From positions 434,001 to 498,000 of the forward strand of contig CAWDDE010000001.1 in assembly GCA_963801055.1 (NCBI GenBank): DNA of 64,000 bases. Direction: 5' to 3'. The stretch is from DASUPK01 sp963801055 (lineage in GTDB: Bacteria > Actinomycetota > Thermoleophilia > Solirubrobacterales > 70-9). Position 1 is the first letter of the stretch, and each line of letters starts with the position of its first letter. The translations under genes and the position numbers were made by a program. Below are positions 29,850 through 40,462 of the stretch, in pieces. Below the pieces are notes generated by a model. It was not told where the DNA came from, did not search any database, and saw only the letters and a program-made list of their open reading frames with translations.

Positions 29850-30813
29850 GCAGCTCACGATCGACAACACGGTCGCCGCCGAGCTGGCCGGATCCGAGGA
29901 CGCCGTCCTGCGGACGCTCGAGGGGCACCTCGAAGTCGCCCTCTTCCTGCGCGGCAACGTCCTCACGCTCGACGGCGACGCCGGGGACGTCCGCACGGCC
30001 GAGACGGTGGTGGGCGAGCTGGTCGACCTGATCGAGCAGGGCCACGAGATCGCTCCCGGCACGATCGAGGCGGTCACCGGCGCACTCGACAAGCACGAGA
30101 GCCCGGCGGAGATCCTGGAGGACGTCGTCTGGCAGCACCGCAACACGCGGGTGGCTCCGAAGACGGTCAACCAGAAGCAGTACGTCGACTCGATCCGCAG
30201 GCACACGATCACCTTCGGGATCGGGCCCGCGGGGACCGGCAAGACCTTCCTGGCGGTGGCGATGGCCGCCGCGGCCCTCTCGCGCGGGGACGTCAGCCGG
30301 ATGATCCTGACCCGGCCAGCGGTGGAGGCAGGCGAGCGGCTCGGCTTCCTTCCGGGCGACATGCAGGCGAAGGTCGACCCCTACCTGCGGCCACTCTTCG
30401 ACGCCCTCTACGACATGCTCGATCCGGAGAAGGTCAACTCCTACTTCGACCGCGGCACGATCGAGGTTGCCCCGCTGGCCTTCATGCGCGGTCGCAGCCT
30501 CAACGACAGTTTCATCATCCTCGACGAGGCCCAGAACACGAGCCCCGAGCAGATGAAGATGTTCCTCACCCGCCTCGGCTTCGGCTCGAAGATCGTCGTC
30601 ACCGGCGACATCACGCAGATCGACCTGGAGCGCGGCTCGACCTCCGGCCTGGTCCAGGTGGGCGACATCCTCACGGGGGTCGAGGACATCAGCTTCATCC
30701 GCTTCGGCGGCGAGGACGTGGTCCGGCACAAGCTGGTGCAGCGGATCGTCGCCGCGTACGGTGAGGCCGAGAGCCGGAGCGGCGCCCGGCCGGACGAGTC
30801 CAGGGGCGATTGA
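29839..30813 (+). CDS. phoH: PhoH-family ATPase
   Basis: A 324-aa intact P-loop ATPase. Walker A is GIGPAGTGKTFLAVAMAAAA and Walker B is FIILDEAQNTSPEQMKMF, with VVTGDITQIDLERGSTSGL as the PhoH-specific segment. PhoH proteins work with YbeY in rRNA maturation or RNA turnover. The start is TTG at 29839, overlapping the yqeY end. The phoH-ybeY-era order is a classic conserved cluster. Confidence 0.93.
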   Translation: MARRQLTIDNTVAAELAGSEDAVLRTLEGHLEVALFLRGNVLTLDGDAGDVRTAETVVGELVDLIEQGHEIAPGTIEAVTGALDKHESPAEILEDVVWQHRNTRVAPKTVNQKQYVDSIRRHTITFGIGPAGTGKTFLAVAMAAAALSRGDVSRMILTRPAVEAGERLGFLPGDMQAKVDPYLRPLFDALYDMLDPEKVNSYFDRGTIEVAPLAFMRGRSLNDSFIILDEAQNTSPEQMKMFLTRLGFGSKIVVTGDITQIDLERGSTSGLVQVGDILTGVEDISFIRFGGEDVVRHKLVQRIVAAYGEAESRSGARPDESRGD

Positions 30814-31174
30814 CATCGACCTCTCGGACGTCCCGGGCGATCTGAGGCGAGCCGTCGGCGCGGCTCTGCATGCGGCCGGGGTGAGCAATGGCCACATCGG
30901 CGTCGAGATCGTCGGCGTGGGACGGATGCGAACCCTCAACTACGCGGCCCGCGGCGTCGACGAGGCGACAGACGTGCTCGCCTTCCCGATCGACGAGCAG
31001 CAGGTGGATTCCGGGCCGCGAGAGCTCGGCGACGTCTTCATCTGCCCGGAGAAGGCAACCGACGTGACCGAGGCCGCGGTCCACGGCACGCTCCATCTCT
31101 GCGGCTTCGACCACGAGACCGACGACGGGGAGATGCTCGAACTGCAGGCCAAGGTGATGGCCTCTCTACGGTAG
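30761..31174 (+). CDS. ybeY: Endoribonuclease YbeY
   Basis: YbeY trims the 3' end of 16S rRNA and polices ribosomes. The zinc motif HGTLHLCGFDHETDDG is complete, preceded by LNYAARGVDEATDVLAFPID and LGDVFICPEKA. The GTG at 30761 overlaps phoH by 53 bp; the conserved part starts near IDIDLSDVPGDLRRAV, so a slightly later start is possible. Its stop abuts the era ATG. Confidence 0.92.
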   Translation: MRPRAGAAPGRTSPGAIDIDLSDVPGDLRRAVGAALHAAGVSNGHIGVEIVGVGRMRTLNYAARGVDEATDVLAFPIDEQQVDSGPRELGDVFICPEKATDVTEAAVHGTLHLCGFDHETDDGEMLELQAKVMASLR

Positions 31175-32104
31175 ATGCGCCCGCGCGGACGCGAAGCGGA
31201 GAAGCCGAAGGCGATGAAGTCGGGATTCGTCGGGGTGGCGGGGCGGCCGAACGTCGGCAAGTCGACGCTCGTGAACGCGATCGTCGGCGCGCGCGTCGCG
31301 ATCGTCTCCGAGCGGCCGCAGACCACCCACCGCGCGATCCGGGGGGTGGCCACGGACGTCCAAGCCGGCTGGCAGCTGGTCCTCACCGATCTGCCGGGCG
31401 TGCAGCGTCCTCGCGACACTCTGACCGAGCGCATGCAGCGCCGGGTCGAGCGTGAGATCGCCCACTCCGATGCGGTCCTCTTCGTGGTCAACGCCGAGCA
31501 GGGGATCGGTCCGGGCGACCGGTTCATCTCCAAGGCACTGCTGCGCGCGAATGCGGATATCCCGGTGGTCTGCGCCGTCAACAAGGTCGATCGGCTCAAC
31601 AACGCCGAGACCGCGGCCGTCCTCGCGGATGTCGCCGAGCTCGAGGGCGTCGACGAGATCTTCCCGGTCAGCGCCCGCCGGGGGACCGGGTTGGAGCCAC
31701 TGATCTCCACGCTGGTGGAGATCATTCCCGAGGGGCCGTTCATGTTCCCGCCGGAGCAGCGCTCGGACCTACCCAGCGAGGTGCTGCTGGCGGAGCTGAT
31801 CCGCGAGCAGGTCCTGCGCCGCACCCGCGACGAGCTGCCTCACGCCGTCGAGGTCCAGGTCTCCGAGGTTGCCCACCGCGAGGATGGGGTGGTGGAGGTC
31901 CACGCCCACATCTGGGCTGAGACCGAGTCCCAGAAGGGGATCCTGATCGGTGCCGGGGGCAGCAAGATCAAGGAGATCGGCACGGCGGCCCGAGCCGAGC
32001 TGGAGCGCGAGCTCGGTGGCCGTGTCTTCCTCGACCTCCAGGTCAGGGTCCGCAAGCGCTGGCGCCGGGACGAAGGACTCCTCGACCGGCTCGGGATCGA
32101 ATAG
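31175..32104 (+). CDS. era: GTPase Era
   Basis: Era binds 16S rRNA during 30S assembly. The 309-aa protein is intact: G1 GRPNVGKSTLVNAIVG, G4 NKVDRL, KH domain GILIGAGGSKIKEIGTAARA and the ending VRVRKRWRRDEGLLDRLGIE. The G3 motif reads DLPGVQRP instead of the near-universal DTPG. The underlying codons are clean and no frame change is needed, so this looks like a genuine lineage-specific substitution. Confidence 0.95.
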   Translation: MRPRGREAEKPKAMKSGFVGVAGRPNVGKSTLVNAIVGARVAIVSERPQTTHRAIRGVATDVQAGWQLVLTDLPGVQRPRDTLTERMQRRVEREIAHSDAVLFVVNAEQGIGPGDRFISKALLRANADIPVVCAVNKVDRLNNAETAAVLADVAELEGVDEIFPVSARRGTGLEPLISTLVEIIPEGPFMFPPEQRSDLPSEVLLAELIREQVLRRTRDELPHAVEVQVSEVAHREDGVVEVHAHIWAETESQKGILIGAGGSKIKEIGTAARAELERELGGRVFLDLQVRVRKRWRRDEGLLDRLGIE

Positions 32105-32142
32105 CTGAACTCGCGCTCTCGGGCGCGCGAGCAGGGGCTTCG

Positions 32143-32148
32143 TACAAT
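32143..32148 (+). promoter_or_regulatory. TACAAT -10 box of a probable leaderless hisIE-trp promoter
   Basis: TACAAT, the best -10 match in the window, ends 6 nt before the hisIE ATG at 32155. It would drive hisIE-trpE-trpG and perhaps trpD-trpC. Confidence 0.5.
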
Positions 32149-32154
32149 CGCGCG

Positions 32155-32830
32155 ATGGTCGTACAGATCGCGAGAGACGCGGCGAAGGTCCGCTTCGACG
32201 AGCGGGGGCTCGTCCCATGCGTGATGCAGGACGCCCGCTCGGGCGAGGTCCTCACACTCGCCTACATGAACGAAGAGTCGCTTACTGCTCACACTGGAGA
32301 CCCGCGAGATCCACCTCTACAGCCGCAGCCGGCACGAGATCTGGCGCAAGGGGGCAACCTCGGGCAACATCCAGCGCGTTCGCCAGATCCGCTACGACTG
32401 CGATGGCGACGCCCTCGTCGCACTCGTCGAGCCGGTCGGACCTGCCTGTCACACCGGCGAGCGCTCCTGCTTCTACCGCGATCTGGAGGGGACCGCCGAC
32501 TCCGGCGTCGATGCACCCCCGGCCCCCGGTGAGCCCACGCCGCTCCCCTACGAGGCGCTTGCCGCGCTCGAGCGCACCCTGGTCGCCCGCCAGCGATACC
32601 GCCCGGGGGGCAGCTACACCGTCGAGCTGCTCGAGGACCCGAGGCTCGCCGGCGACAAGGTACGAGAGGAGGCGACCGAGGTCGTCAAGGCCGCAGCGTC
32701 CGAGTCGGAGGAGCGGGTGGCCGAGGAGGGCGCCGACCTCGTCTATCACCTGGCGGTGCTGCTGGTCTCGCGGGGCGTCTCGATGGCTGAGGTGCTGCAG
32801 ATCCTGAACGGCCGTCGGCGCTCGAGATGA
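32155..32830 (+). CDS. hisI: Bifunctional phosphoribosyl-AMP cyclohydrolase / phosphoribosyl-ATP pyrophosphatase, HisIE (one frameshift)
   Basis: HisIE performs steps 2 and 3 of histidine synthesis. The HisI part has VRFDERGLVPCVMQDARSGE, VLTLAYMNEESL, WRKGATSGNIQRVRQIRYDC and GPACHTGERSCFY (zinc ligands). The HisE part has GGSYTVELLEDPRLAGDKVR and EEATEVVKAA. The frame breaks at about 32284 (extra A). About 224 aa. The stop (TGA 32828-32830) overlaps the trpE ATG, coupling histidine and tryptophan genes. Confidence 0.92.
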
Positions 32831-34366
32831 ACGCGATCGGGGCGACGACCAGTCTGCCGGGTCTCGAGCCGGACCTGGATCGCGCCCGCGATTTGGCGCG
32901 GACGGCCAACCTGGTACCGGTCCGCTACCGCTTCATCGACGACTGCGAGACGCCGGTCAGCGCCTTCCTCAAGCTGCGCGGCGCCGGCCCCGCCTTCCTG
33001 CTCGAATCCGCGGAGCAGGGCCGGCTCGGCCGCTGGTCCTTTCTCGGCTTCCGCCCGCGATCGATCCTGCGCTGGAGCGAGGGCAAGCTCTCGGAGTGGG
33101 GGGGCGAGTCGGCGCCGGAATCGGGCTCGGGAGCGCGCGCCGGACCGGGTCACCGAGGCCCCCGACCCCTACGCGGCGGTGGCGGAGTACCTTGCCCGTT
33201 TCGAGATCGCGGAGCCGGAGGAGCTGCCGCCGTTCGCCGGCGGCGCCGTCGGGTTCTTCGGGTACGACCTGGTCCGCACCGTCGAGCCGCTCGGCAAGGC
33301 CAACCCCGACCCGGTCGGCCTCCCCGACATGGCGCTGATGATCACCGACGTGCTGGTGGCCTTCGATCACCAGCGGCACGAGGTGACGCTGATCGCGAAC
33401 GCGTTCGTCGAGGACGGCGGGATCGGGGAGGCCCACGAGCGCGCCGTGGAGGCGATCGGCGAGGTGCGGGAGCGGCTCCGGGAGCCGGTCCCGGCGGTTG
33501 AGTCGTCGGCCCAATCGACCGAGGTGACCTTCGCGTCGAACATGAGCAGGCAGCAGTTCGAGTCCACGGTCTCGCGGATCATCGAGTACATCCACGCCGG
33601 GGACGCCTTCCAGGTGGTCCCCTCACAGCGCTTCAGCGCTCCCACTCCGGTCGAGGCTTTCTCCATCTACCGCGGCCTGCGCACGGTCAATCCGTCGCCC
33701 TACATGTACTTCCTCGACTTCGGGGACTTCGAGATCGCGGGGGCCTCGCCCGAGCCACTGGTCAAGGTCACCGGTCGCCGGGTCGAGACGAGGCCGATTG
33801 CGGGCACCTACGCGCGCGGGGCCAGCGAGGAGGAGGACCGCCGCCAGGCCGAGCGCCTGCTCCAGGACCCGAAGGAGCGCGCCGAGCACGTGATGCTCGT
33901 CGACCTGGGCCGCAACGACCTCGGCCGGGTCTGCGAGTACGGCTCGGTGAACGTCGACGAGCTGATGGTCGTCGAGACCTACTCGCACGTCCTCCACATC
34001 GTCAGCCAGGTCTCGGGGATGCTGCGCGACGACGTCAGCGCGATGGACGTGCTGCGCTCGGTGCTCCCCGCCGGGACGCTGTCCGGCGCGCCGAAGGTGC
34101 GCGCGATGCAGATCATCGACGAGCTCGAGCCGCACAAGCGTGGCTCCTACGGCGGCGCGATCGGCTACCTCTCCTATACGGGGGACCTCGACACGGCGAT
34201 CCACATCCGCACCGTGGTGGTGAAGGACGGACTCGTCCACGTGCAGGCGGGCGGCGGCACGGTCGCGGACGCGCAGCCGGCGTACGAGTACAACGAATCC
34301 GTCAACAAGGCGAAGGCCGTCTTCCGTGCCGTCGAGCTGGCGGCCGAACAGCCGGAGTGGCCGTGA
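32827..34366 (+). CDS. trpE: Anthranilate synthase component I, TrpE (one frameshift)
   Basis: TrpE converts chorismate and ammonia to anthranilate. The N-terminal half includes LLESAEQGRLGRWSFLGFRP, part of the tryptophan feedback site region. The catalytic half has IEYIHAGDAFQVVPSQRFSA, RPIAGTYARGASEEEDRRQA, LVDLGRNDLGRVCEYGSVNV and GTLSGAPKVRAMQIIDELEP. The frame breaks between about 33125 and 33150 (one extra base). About 512 aa. The gene is followed by trpG with a GTGA overlap. Confidence 0.94.
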
Positions 34367-34954
34367 GCGCGCAGCGCGAACATCGTGGTGCCGGGTCCGT
34401 GCTCGTGATCGACAACTACGACTCCTTCACCTACAACCTCGTCCAGTACCTGGGCGAGCTCGGGGCGGAGGTCGGGGTGGTGCGGAACGACAAGGCGACC
34501 GTCGAGGACCTGCGTGGCCTCCGACCCGACCGCCTGGTCGTCTCCCCGGGGCCGTGTACGCCGAAGGAGGCGGGGATCTCGGTCGAGGCGATCCGCGCCT
34601 TCGCCGAGGCGCGGCACGCCCGTTCTCGGCGTCTGCCTGGGTCACCAGTCGCTGGTCGAGGCGTTCGGCGGCCAGGTCGTTCGCGGTGATCCGATCCACG
34701 GCAAGGACGCCGAGGTGAAGCACGACGGCAAGACGATCTACGAGGGCTCTCGAACCCGCTGGTCGCCGGCCGCTACCACTCGCTGATCGCTGACCCGGAC
34801 CTGCCGGAGGAGCTCGAGCTCACCTCGACCTACGACGACGTCGTGATGGGTGTTCGTCATCGCGAGCTGCCCGGCGGAGGGAGTGCAGTTCCACCCGGAG
34901 TCCGTCCTCACCCCGCAGGGAAAGAGGCTGCTGGCTAACTTCCTCGGCTCCTAG
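34363..34954 (+). CDS. trpG: Anthranilate synthase component II (glutaminase), TrpG (three frame breaks)
   Basis: TrpG releases ammonia from glutamine for TrpE. VLVIDNYDSFTYNLVQYLGE is the N-terminus, and VLGVCLGHQSLVEAFGG holds the catalytic Cys. VQFHPESVLTPQGKRLLANF holds the His-Glu of the triad. The GTG at 34363 overlaps the trpE stop. Breaks: about 34615 (extra C), about 34746 (a missing G in GGGG) and about 34873 (extra G). About 196 aa after correction. Confidence 0.9.
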
Positions 34955-34970
34955 CCGAGAAGCCTCGATC

Positions 34971-36007
34971 ATGCCCAACGACATCCTCACCCGCGCGATC
35001 GACGAGATCTGCGCCGGCACCCACCTGACCGCCGACCACACCTCAGCGGCTCTCGCGGAGATCATGGAGGGCCGAGCGAGCGAGGTGCAGACTGCGGCCT
35101 TCCTCGTCTCGCTGCGCGCGAAGGGAGAGACGGTCTCGGAGCTCGTCGGGACTCGCCCGCACGATGCGATCGCTCGCTGCCCACGTCGAGATCGACAAGC
35201 CCGGCCTGGTCGACACGGCCGGCACGGGCGGTGGCCCGACGACCTTCAACATCTCGACCACGGCGGCCCTGATCGCCGCCGGCGCCGGCTGCCCGGTCGC
35301 CAAGCACGGCAACCGCTCCGCCACCAGCCGCTCGGGCTCGGCGGACGTGCTCGAGGCGCTCGGGGTCGACATCGAGCTCTCGCCTGCCGAGGTGGCCACC
35401 TGCATCGAGGAGATCGGCTTCGGCTTCATGTTCGCCCCGAAGCACCACAAGGCGATGGCGCACGTCGTCCCGGTCCGCAAGGAGCTCGCGGTCCGCACGA
35501 TCTTCAACTTCCTCGGCCCGCTCACCAATCCGGCGGGCGCGACCGCCCACCTGCTCGGGGTCTCCGATCGCAGCTACCAGGAGATCATCGCCGACGCCCT
35601 GCTCCAGCTCGGCTGCGCGCGGGCACTGGTCGTCTCCGCGGACGACGGCATCGACGAACTCAGCTTGGCCTCGCCGACCCGGGTGATCGAGGTTGCCGAC
35701 GGAGGGACCGAGGAGTGGTTCGTCGAGGCTCGCCGAGCTCGGTCTGGAGCCGGCACCGCTCGACGCGATTCCGGGCGGCGAGCCCGCCGAGAACGCCGCG
35801 GTGGTCAGATCCATCTTGGAGGGCGAGCCGGGCCCGGCGCGGGACGTCTCGGCCCTCAACGCCGGCGCCGCGATCTACGTAGCCGGCGGAGCCGCCGACC
35901 TTCCGGAGGGTCTCGCGAAGGCGACAGAGGCGATCGACTCCGGCGCGGCGAGGGACGTGCTCGGGCGCCTGGTCGCCCGCTCCCGCGAGCTCTCCGGCGC
36001 GAGCTAA
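34971..36007 (+). CDS. trpD: Anthranilate phosphoribosyltransferase, TrpD (two frameshifts)
   Basis: TrpD joins anthranilate to PRPP. VDTAGTGGGPTTFNISTTAA is the PRPP-binding glycine-rich loop; AKHGNRSATSRSGSADVLEA and RTIFNFLGPLTNPAGATAHL are the anthranilate-site motifs. The frame breaks at about 35151 (extra A) and about 35729 (extra base). About 345 aa. It starts 17 bp after trpG and is followed by trpC. Confidence 0.93.
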
Positions 36008-36022
36008 GGTCCCAACATTGAG

Positions 36023-36826
36023 ATGGGGATGATCGAAGAGCTGGTCGGAGCGACGCGGGCCGACGTCGCGCGTCGGCGGGGCGAGGTCCCGCTGCCGGAC
36101 CTGGAGCGCCGCCTTGGCGAGCGGCCTGAGCAGCGCCCGTTCCGCGAGGCCCTGACCAGGCCGGGCCTTTCGCTGATCGCGGAGTTCAAGCGGCGCTCGC
36201 CGAGCGCTGGCGAGATCCGCGATGGAGCTGCTCCGGCCGAGATCGCGCGCGCGTATGAGGAGGGGGGCGCGGCAGCGCTCTCGATCCTGACCGATGGGCC
36301 GCATTTCGGCGGCTCGCTCTCCGACCTCAGGGAGGCGCGCGAGGCCTGCGAGCTTCCCGTGCTGCAGAAGGACTTCATCGTGGACCCCTATCAGCTCTAC
36401 GAGGCTGCGATCGCCGGCGCCGACGCCATGCTGCTGATCGTCGCGGCTCTCGACCAGCAGGACCTGGCCGTTCTGCGCACAGAGGCCATCGGGCTGGACC
36501 TGGACTGCGTGGTCGAGGTGCACAAGGAGCGTGAGCTGGAGATCGCCCTCACGGTCGACGCCGAGGTGATCGGGATCAACAACCGCGACCTCGACGACTT
36601 CAGCGTGGATGTGCAGACCACGTTCGAGCTGATCACCGACGTCCCGGCCGGCAAGACGGTCGTCTCCGAAAGCGGGATAGCCGAGCGCTCCACGCTCGAG
36701 GAGCTGGAGCGGGTGGGAGTCGACGCGGTGCTGATCGGCGAGGCGCTGATGCGGGCAGACGACCCGGCGGCCAAGGTCAGGGAGCTGACGGCGGACGAGG
36801 AGTCGACACGCGAGCACTTCCTCTAG
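36023..36826 (+). CDS. trpC: Indole-3-glycerol-phosphate synthase, TrpC
   Basis: TrpC closes the indole ring. The 267-aa TIM barrel is intact: LIAEFKRRSPSAGEIR (catalytic Glu and Lys), LSILTDGPHFGGSLSDL, VLQKDFIVDPYQLYEA, IGINNRDLDDFSVDV and VVSESGIAERSTLEELERVG. The ATG at 36023 lies 15 bp after trpD, completing a trpEGDC run. trpFBA sits 3.6 kb away beyond htrA and the CFA fusion. Confidence 0.96.
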   Translation: MGMIEELVGATRADVARRRGEVPLPDLERRLGERPEQRPFREALTRPGLSLIAEFKRRSPSAGEIRDGAAPAEIARAYEEGGAAALSILTDGPHFGGSLSDLREAREACELPVLQKDFIVDPYQLYEAAIAGADAMLLIVAALDQQDLAVLRTEAIGLDLDCVVEVHKERELEIALTVDAEVIGINNRDLDDFSVDVQTTFELITDVPAGKTVVSESGIAERSTLEELERVGVDAVLIGEALMRADDPAAKVRELTADEESTREHFL

Positions 36827-36901
36827 GCGCCGGGGAACTCCTTAGGGAACCCGTAGAAGCCGCTTAGAGACAGTTAATCGCCTGCGCCGACACTGGCCTG
36901 C

Positions 36902-38112
36902 GTGCAGAGCGTCAGGAGATTTCTCTCGACCAGCTTCGGGTCAGCCGTCGGAGGCGGCCTCGTCGTCCTGATCGCCGGCCTGATCCTGATCGAGTCGGGG
37001 GTCGTCGACACGAGCGCAAGGTTCGTCCTCGTCCGCAGTGGTCGCGCCCTCTGCTCTCGCTCGCCCCGCAAGCAGCTCTCAAGACAAGGGCCTGACGGTC
37101 CATGAGATCTACCAGCGCGACGCCGAGGGCGTCGCCTTCATCCGGTCGCAGATCGTGCAGCAGACCCAGTCCGTCTTCGGATTCCCCCAGCAGCAGCAGA
37201 GCACCGCCACCGGTTCGGGCTTCCTGATCGACAACGAGGGCCACATCCTCACCAACGCCCACGTCGTCCAGGGCGCGAAGAGTGTGGACGTCCAGCTCGG
37301 AGACGGCGACACGCAGCAGGCCCAGATCGTCGGGACCGATCCATCCAGTGACATCGCCCTGCTCAAGGTCGACAACACCGAGGGAGTGAACCCGCTGCCG
37401 CTGGGCGACTCCACGAAGGTGCAGGTGGGCGACCCGGTCGTCGCGATCGGTAACCCGTTCGCACTCGACCGGACGGTGACGAGTGGCATCGTCTCGGCGC
37501 TCCAGCGCCAGATCCAGGCACCCAACGGCTTCTCGATCAGCAACGTCATCCAGACCGACGCCGCGATCAATCCCGGCAACTCGGGCGGCCCCCTGATCGA
37601 CGGCGCCGGCCAGGTGATCGGGATCAACTCCCAGATCGAGAGCCAGAGCGGCGGCAACGAGGGCGTCGGCTTCGCCGTCCCGATCAAGACCGCGGCCGAC
37701 GTGGTCTCCCAGCTCGAGTCCGGCGGCGAGGTCCACCGCGCGTATCTGGGCATCACCGGCGGCGACATCACGCCGGAGCATCGCTCAGGCCCTCAACCTC
37801 CCGGTCGATCAGGGCGTGTTGATCGAGCAGGTGCTGGGCGGCGGGCCGGCGGACGACGCCGGCATCAAGGGCGCCACCGGCCAGGCGACGATCGCGGGCC
37901 AGACAGTCCCGATCGGCGGCGACATCATCACCAAGGTCGACGGGAAGCAGATCTCCGGCATGAACGACGTGATCTCGGCGGTCAACGACCGCAAGCCCGG
38001 CGATGACCTCACGCTGACCGTGTGGAGCAACGGCCAGCAGAAGGATGTCACGGTCAAGCTCGGCGACCGCCCCGCGCACGTCCAGGACTCGAGCTCGAGT
38101 TCGCAGCCGTAG
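36902..38112 (+). CDS. htrA: HtrA/DegP-type periplasmic serine protease with PDZ domain (two frameshifts)
   Basis: A membrane-anchored quality-control protease. An N-terminal membrane helix (VGGGLVVLIAGLILIESGVV) precedes the trypsin-like domain. The triad is His in HILTNAHVVQGA, Asp in SSDIALLKVDN and Ser in NPGNSGGPLIDGAGQVIGI. A single PDZ domain follows (QGVLIEQVLGGGPADDAGIK to KPGDDLTLTVWSNGQQKDVT). The frame breaks at about 37019 (extra G) and about 37779 (extra G). GTG start. About 402 aa. It separates trpC from trpF. Confidence 0.93.
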
Positions 38113-38121
38113 CGGTCTCGC

Positions 38122-40391
38122 CTAGGCGGCCGCCGGCGCGGCCACCACTCCATGGTCGATCAGGCTCTCGCCGGTCTCGGCGATGGTGTCCTCGATCGGG
38201 CGCGGCGACCAGCCCAGGGTGGTCCTGGCCTTCTCCGAGGAGAGCTCGGTCCTCTTGCCGAGGCCGCCGACCACGGAGCGAATGCCGCCGTCGAACAGGG
38301 CCATGCCCCGGACGACGAAGTCCGGGATGGTCCGGGTCGGCACCTTCGAGGCTCCGTCGCCCAAACGGTTCCGAAGGATCCGGGCCGTCTCCTCGAACCA
38401 GAGGAACTTGGTAACGGCGATGAATCGCTCGCCGCCCGCCTCGGGCGCGGTCATCGCCCTGATCTCGAGGTCGGCGACGTCGCGAACGTCAACGAAGCTG
38501 AACCCCAGCCTCGGCACGCCCGGCATCCCTTTGAGCAGCCGCTCGATTGACTGCAGCGAATAGGAGAGGTCGTCGTTCAGCACCGGGCCGATGATGGCGC
38601 CGGGGTTGACGACGGCGAGCCGATCCTCATCGCCGCGCTCACGGACGAGATCCCAGGCCGCGCGCTCGGCGATCGTCTTCGAGCGGACGTAAGGGGTGAG
38701 ACCGCTCTCGTCGGGGTCGGTCCAGTCCTCTTCGTTCAGCGTTCTCGCATCGGCGCCCTTGGCGAGCCTCATCGCCGCGATCGAGGATGTGACGACCACG
38801 CGCCTGACGCCCGTGTCGAGCGCGATCCGCAGGACGCGCAGCGTCCCCTCTCGCGCCGGGACGATCAACTCGTCATGGTCCTTGGGCTGCTTCGGTGGGA
38901 ACGGTGAGGCGACGTGAAGCACGTAGTCGCAGCCCTCGATCGACGTGCGCCCAGTGCTCATCGCTCATCAGGTCGGCTGCGTGAACGGTGAGATGGTGAG
39001 CCGGGTCGACCTGCGAGGCGACGCTGGCGTGCACCTCCCGCTCGCGGGCCGGATTGCGGACCGTCGTCCTCACACGGATAGCCGCGCCGAAGCAGCTCGA
39101 CGATGCACCAGCCGCCCAGGTAGCCCGAGCCGCCCGTGACTAGAACGGTCTTGCCGTCGCTCTCGGCCAGCGTCTCCTCCGAGACCTCGGCAGTCGTGCG
39201 CTGCGGCTTCGCAAACAGCATCTGCACGTCGCGCAACCGCCGCTCCCGGAACCCGGCCTCGCTCATCGCCAGCCAGAGCGTCCAGAGGCGGCGGAAGGGC
39301 TCGTCGTAGCCGAGCTCGGCGGCGAGGTCGGCGTTGGCGGTGAAGCGCTCCCGCCAGAGCTCGAGGGTGCGGGCGTAGTGGGCGCCGATTTCCTCCAGCC
39401 AGATCGTGCTCATGTCCGTCTGGCGGGCGACGCAGCGCTGGATCACCTCGACCGACGGTAGGCAGCCGCCCGGGAAGATCAGAGTGTTGGAGAAGCTCCG
39501 CGCCGCCTTCTCCACCTCGTAGAGGCGGTCGTCGATCACGATCGCCTGCAGGAAGAGGAGCCCGTCTGGCTCGAGCAGCTCCGAACAGCGGCGGAAGAAT
39601 ACGTCGAAGTACTGCCAGCCGACCGCCTCGATCATCTCCAGGGAGACGAGCTTCGAGTAGCGGCCGCGCAGCTCCCGATAGTCGTCCAACAGCACCGTAA
39701 CCCGGTCCTCGACACCAGCCTCACGGATCCGAAGCAGCGCGCCGTCGCGCTGCTCGCGCGAAATCGTCGTCGTGGTCACCCTGCAGCCGTAATGGCTGGC
39801 GGCGTGTGCGGCCATCGCGCCCCAGCCGGCTCCGATCTCGAGCAGGTGGTCGTCGGGGCCGAGCTCCAGCGCCTGGCAGATCCGCTCCAGACGGTTCTCC
39901 TGTGCCTCGGCGAGCGATGCGTCCGGATGGGGGAAGACCGGCGGACGAGTACATCATCGACTCGTCGAGGTAGAGCGCGAAGAGATCGTTGCCGAGGTCG
40001 TAGTGGGCCGAGATGTGGCGTCGCGCTGCCCGTCGGCTGTTCCGCGGCAGCGCCAGAGCGTTCGCTGGAGTGGCGCGAGCATGGGGTGGAGGCGGCGTCG
40101 CCAGCGGTCGAGGGGCGCCATGTTGCGGGCCGCGATCCGCACCAATCCGACCAGGTCGTCGCAGTCCCAGACGCCGTCCCGGTAGGCCTCGCCGAGTCCG
40201 ACGCTGCCCCCGAGCATGGCGCGATAGAAGCCCAGCGAGTGGACTTCGACGGTCGCGGCGAGATCCGCATCGGGATCTCCGAAAGTGCAGGCGGCTGGCC
40301 GCCGGGCTCGACCAGGTCCAGCCGGCCGTGACGCAGGCGGGAGAGCGCCCCGAGAGCCAATCGTCTGGCAGGCTCCCTCGGTCGCGGTCAT
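38122..40391 (-). CDS. Fusion of cyclopropane-fatty-acid synthase-like methyltransferase and NAD-dependent SDR (several frameshifts)
   Basis: The N-terminal half (from the ATG at 40391) is a CFA-synthase-type SAM methyltransferase: LAATVEVHSLGFYRAMLGGS, HISAHYDLGNDLFALYLDES, LLEIGAGWGAMAAHAA, RVTTTTISREQ and KLVSLEMIEAVG. Such enzymes methylenate or methylate unsaturated phospholipid acyl chains. It ends near DVQMLFAKPQRTTAEV and runs without stop into GKTVLVTGGSGYLGGWCIVE, the Rossmann start of an extended SDR (dihydroflavonol-reductase type). The SDR continues YVLHVASPFPPKQP, VVVTSSIAAM and the active site YVRSKTIAERAAW. About five or six single-base insertions break the frame (40000-40370, 39945, near 39077 and near 38944). 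The fusion junction itself lies in an unbroken stretch. About 750 aa. Confidence 0.75.
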
Positions 40392-40449
40392 CGCCCTCAG
40401 CCTACGCCCGAGAAGGCAGGCTCGCATGGAGGACCGTCGTGAATCCGCC

Positions 40450-40455
40450 TACCCT
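40450..40455 (+). promoter_or_regulatory. TACCCT -10 box of a probable leaderless trpF promoter
   Basis: TACCCT ends 7 nt before the trpF ATG at 40463, marking trpF-trpB-trpA as a separate transcription unit from trpEGDC. Confidence 0.45.
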
Positions 40456-40462
40456 TCGTCGC

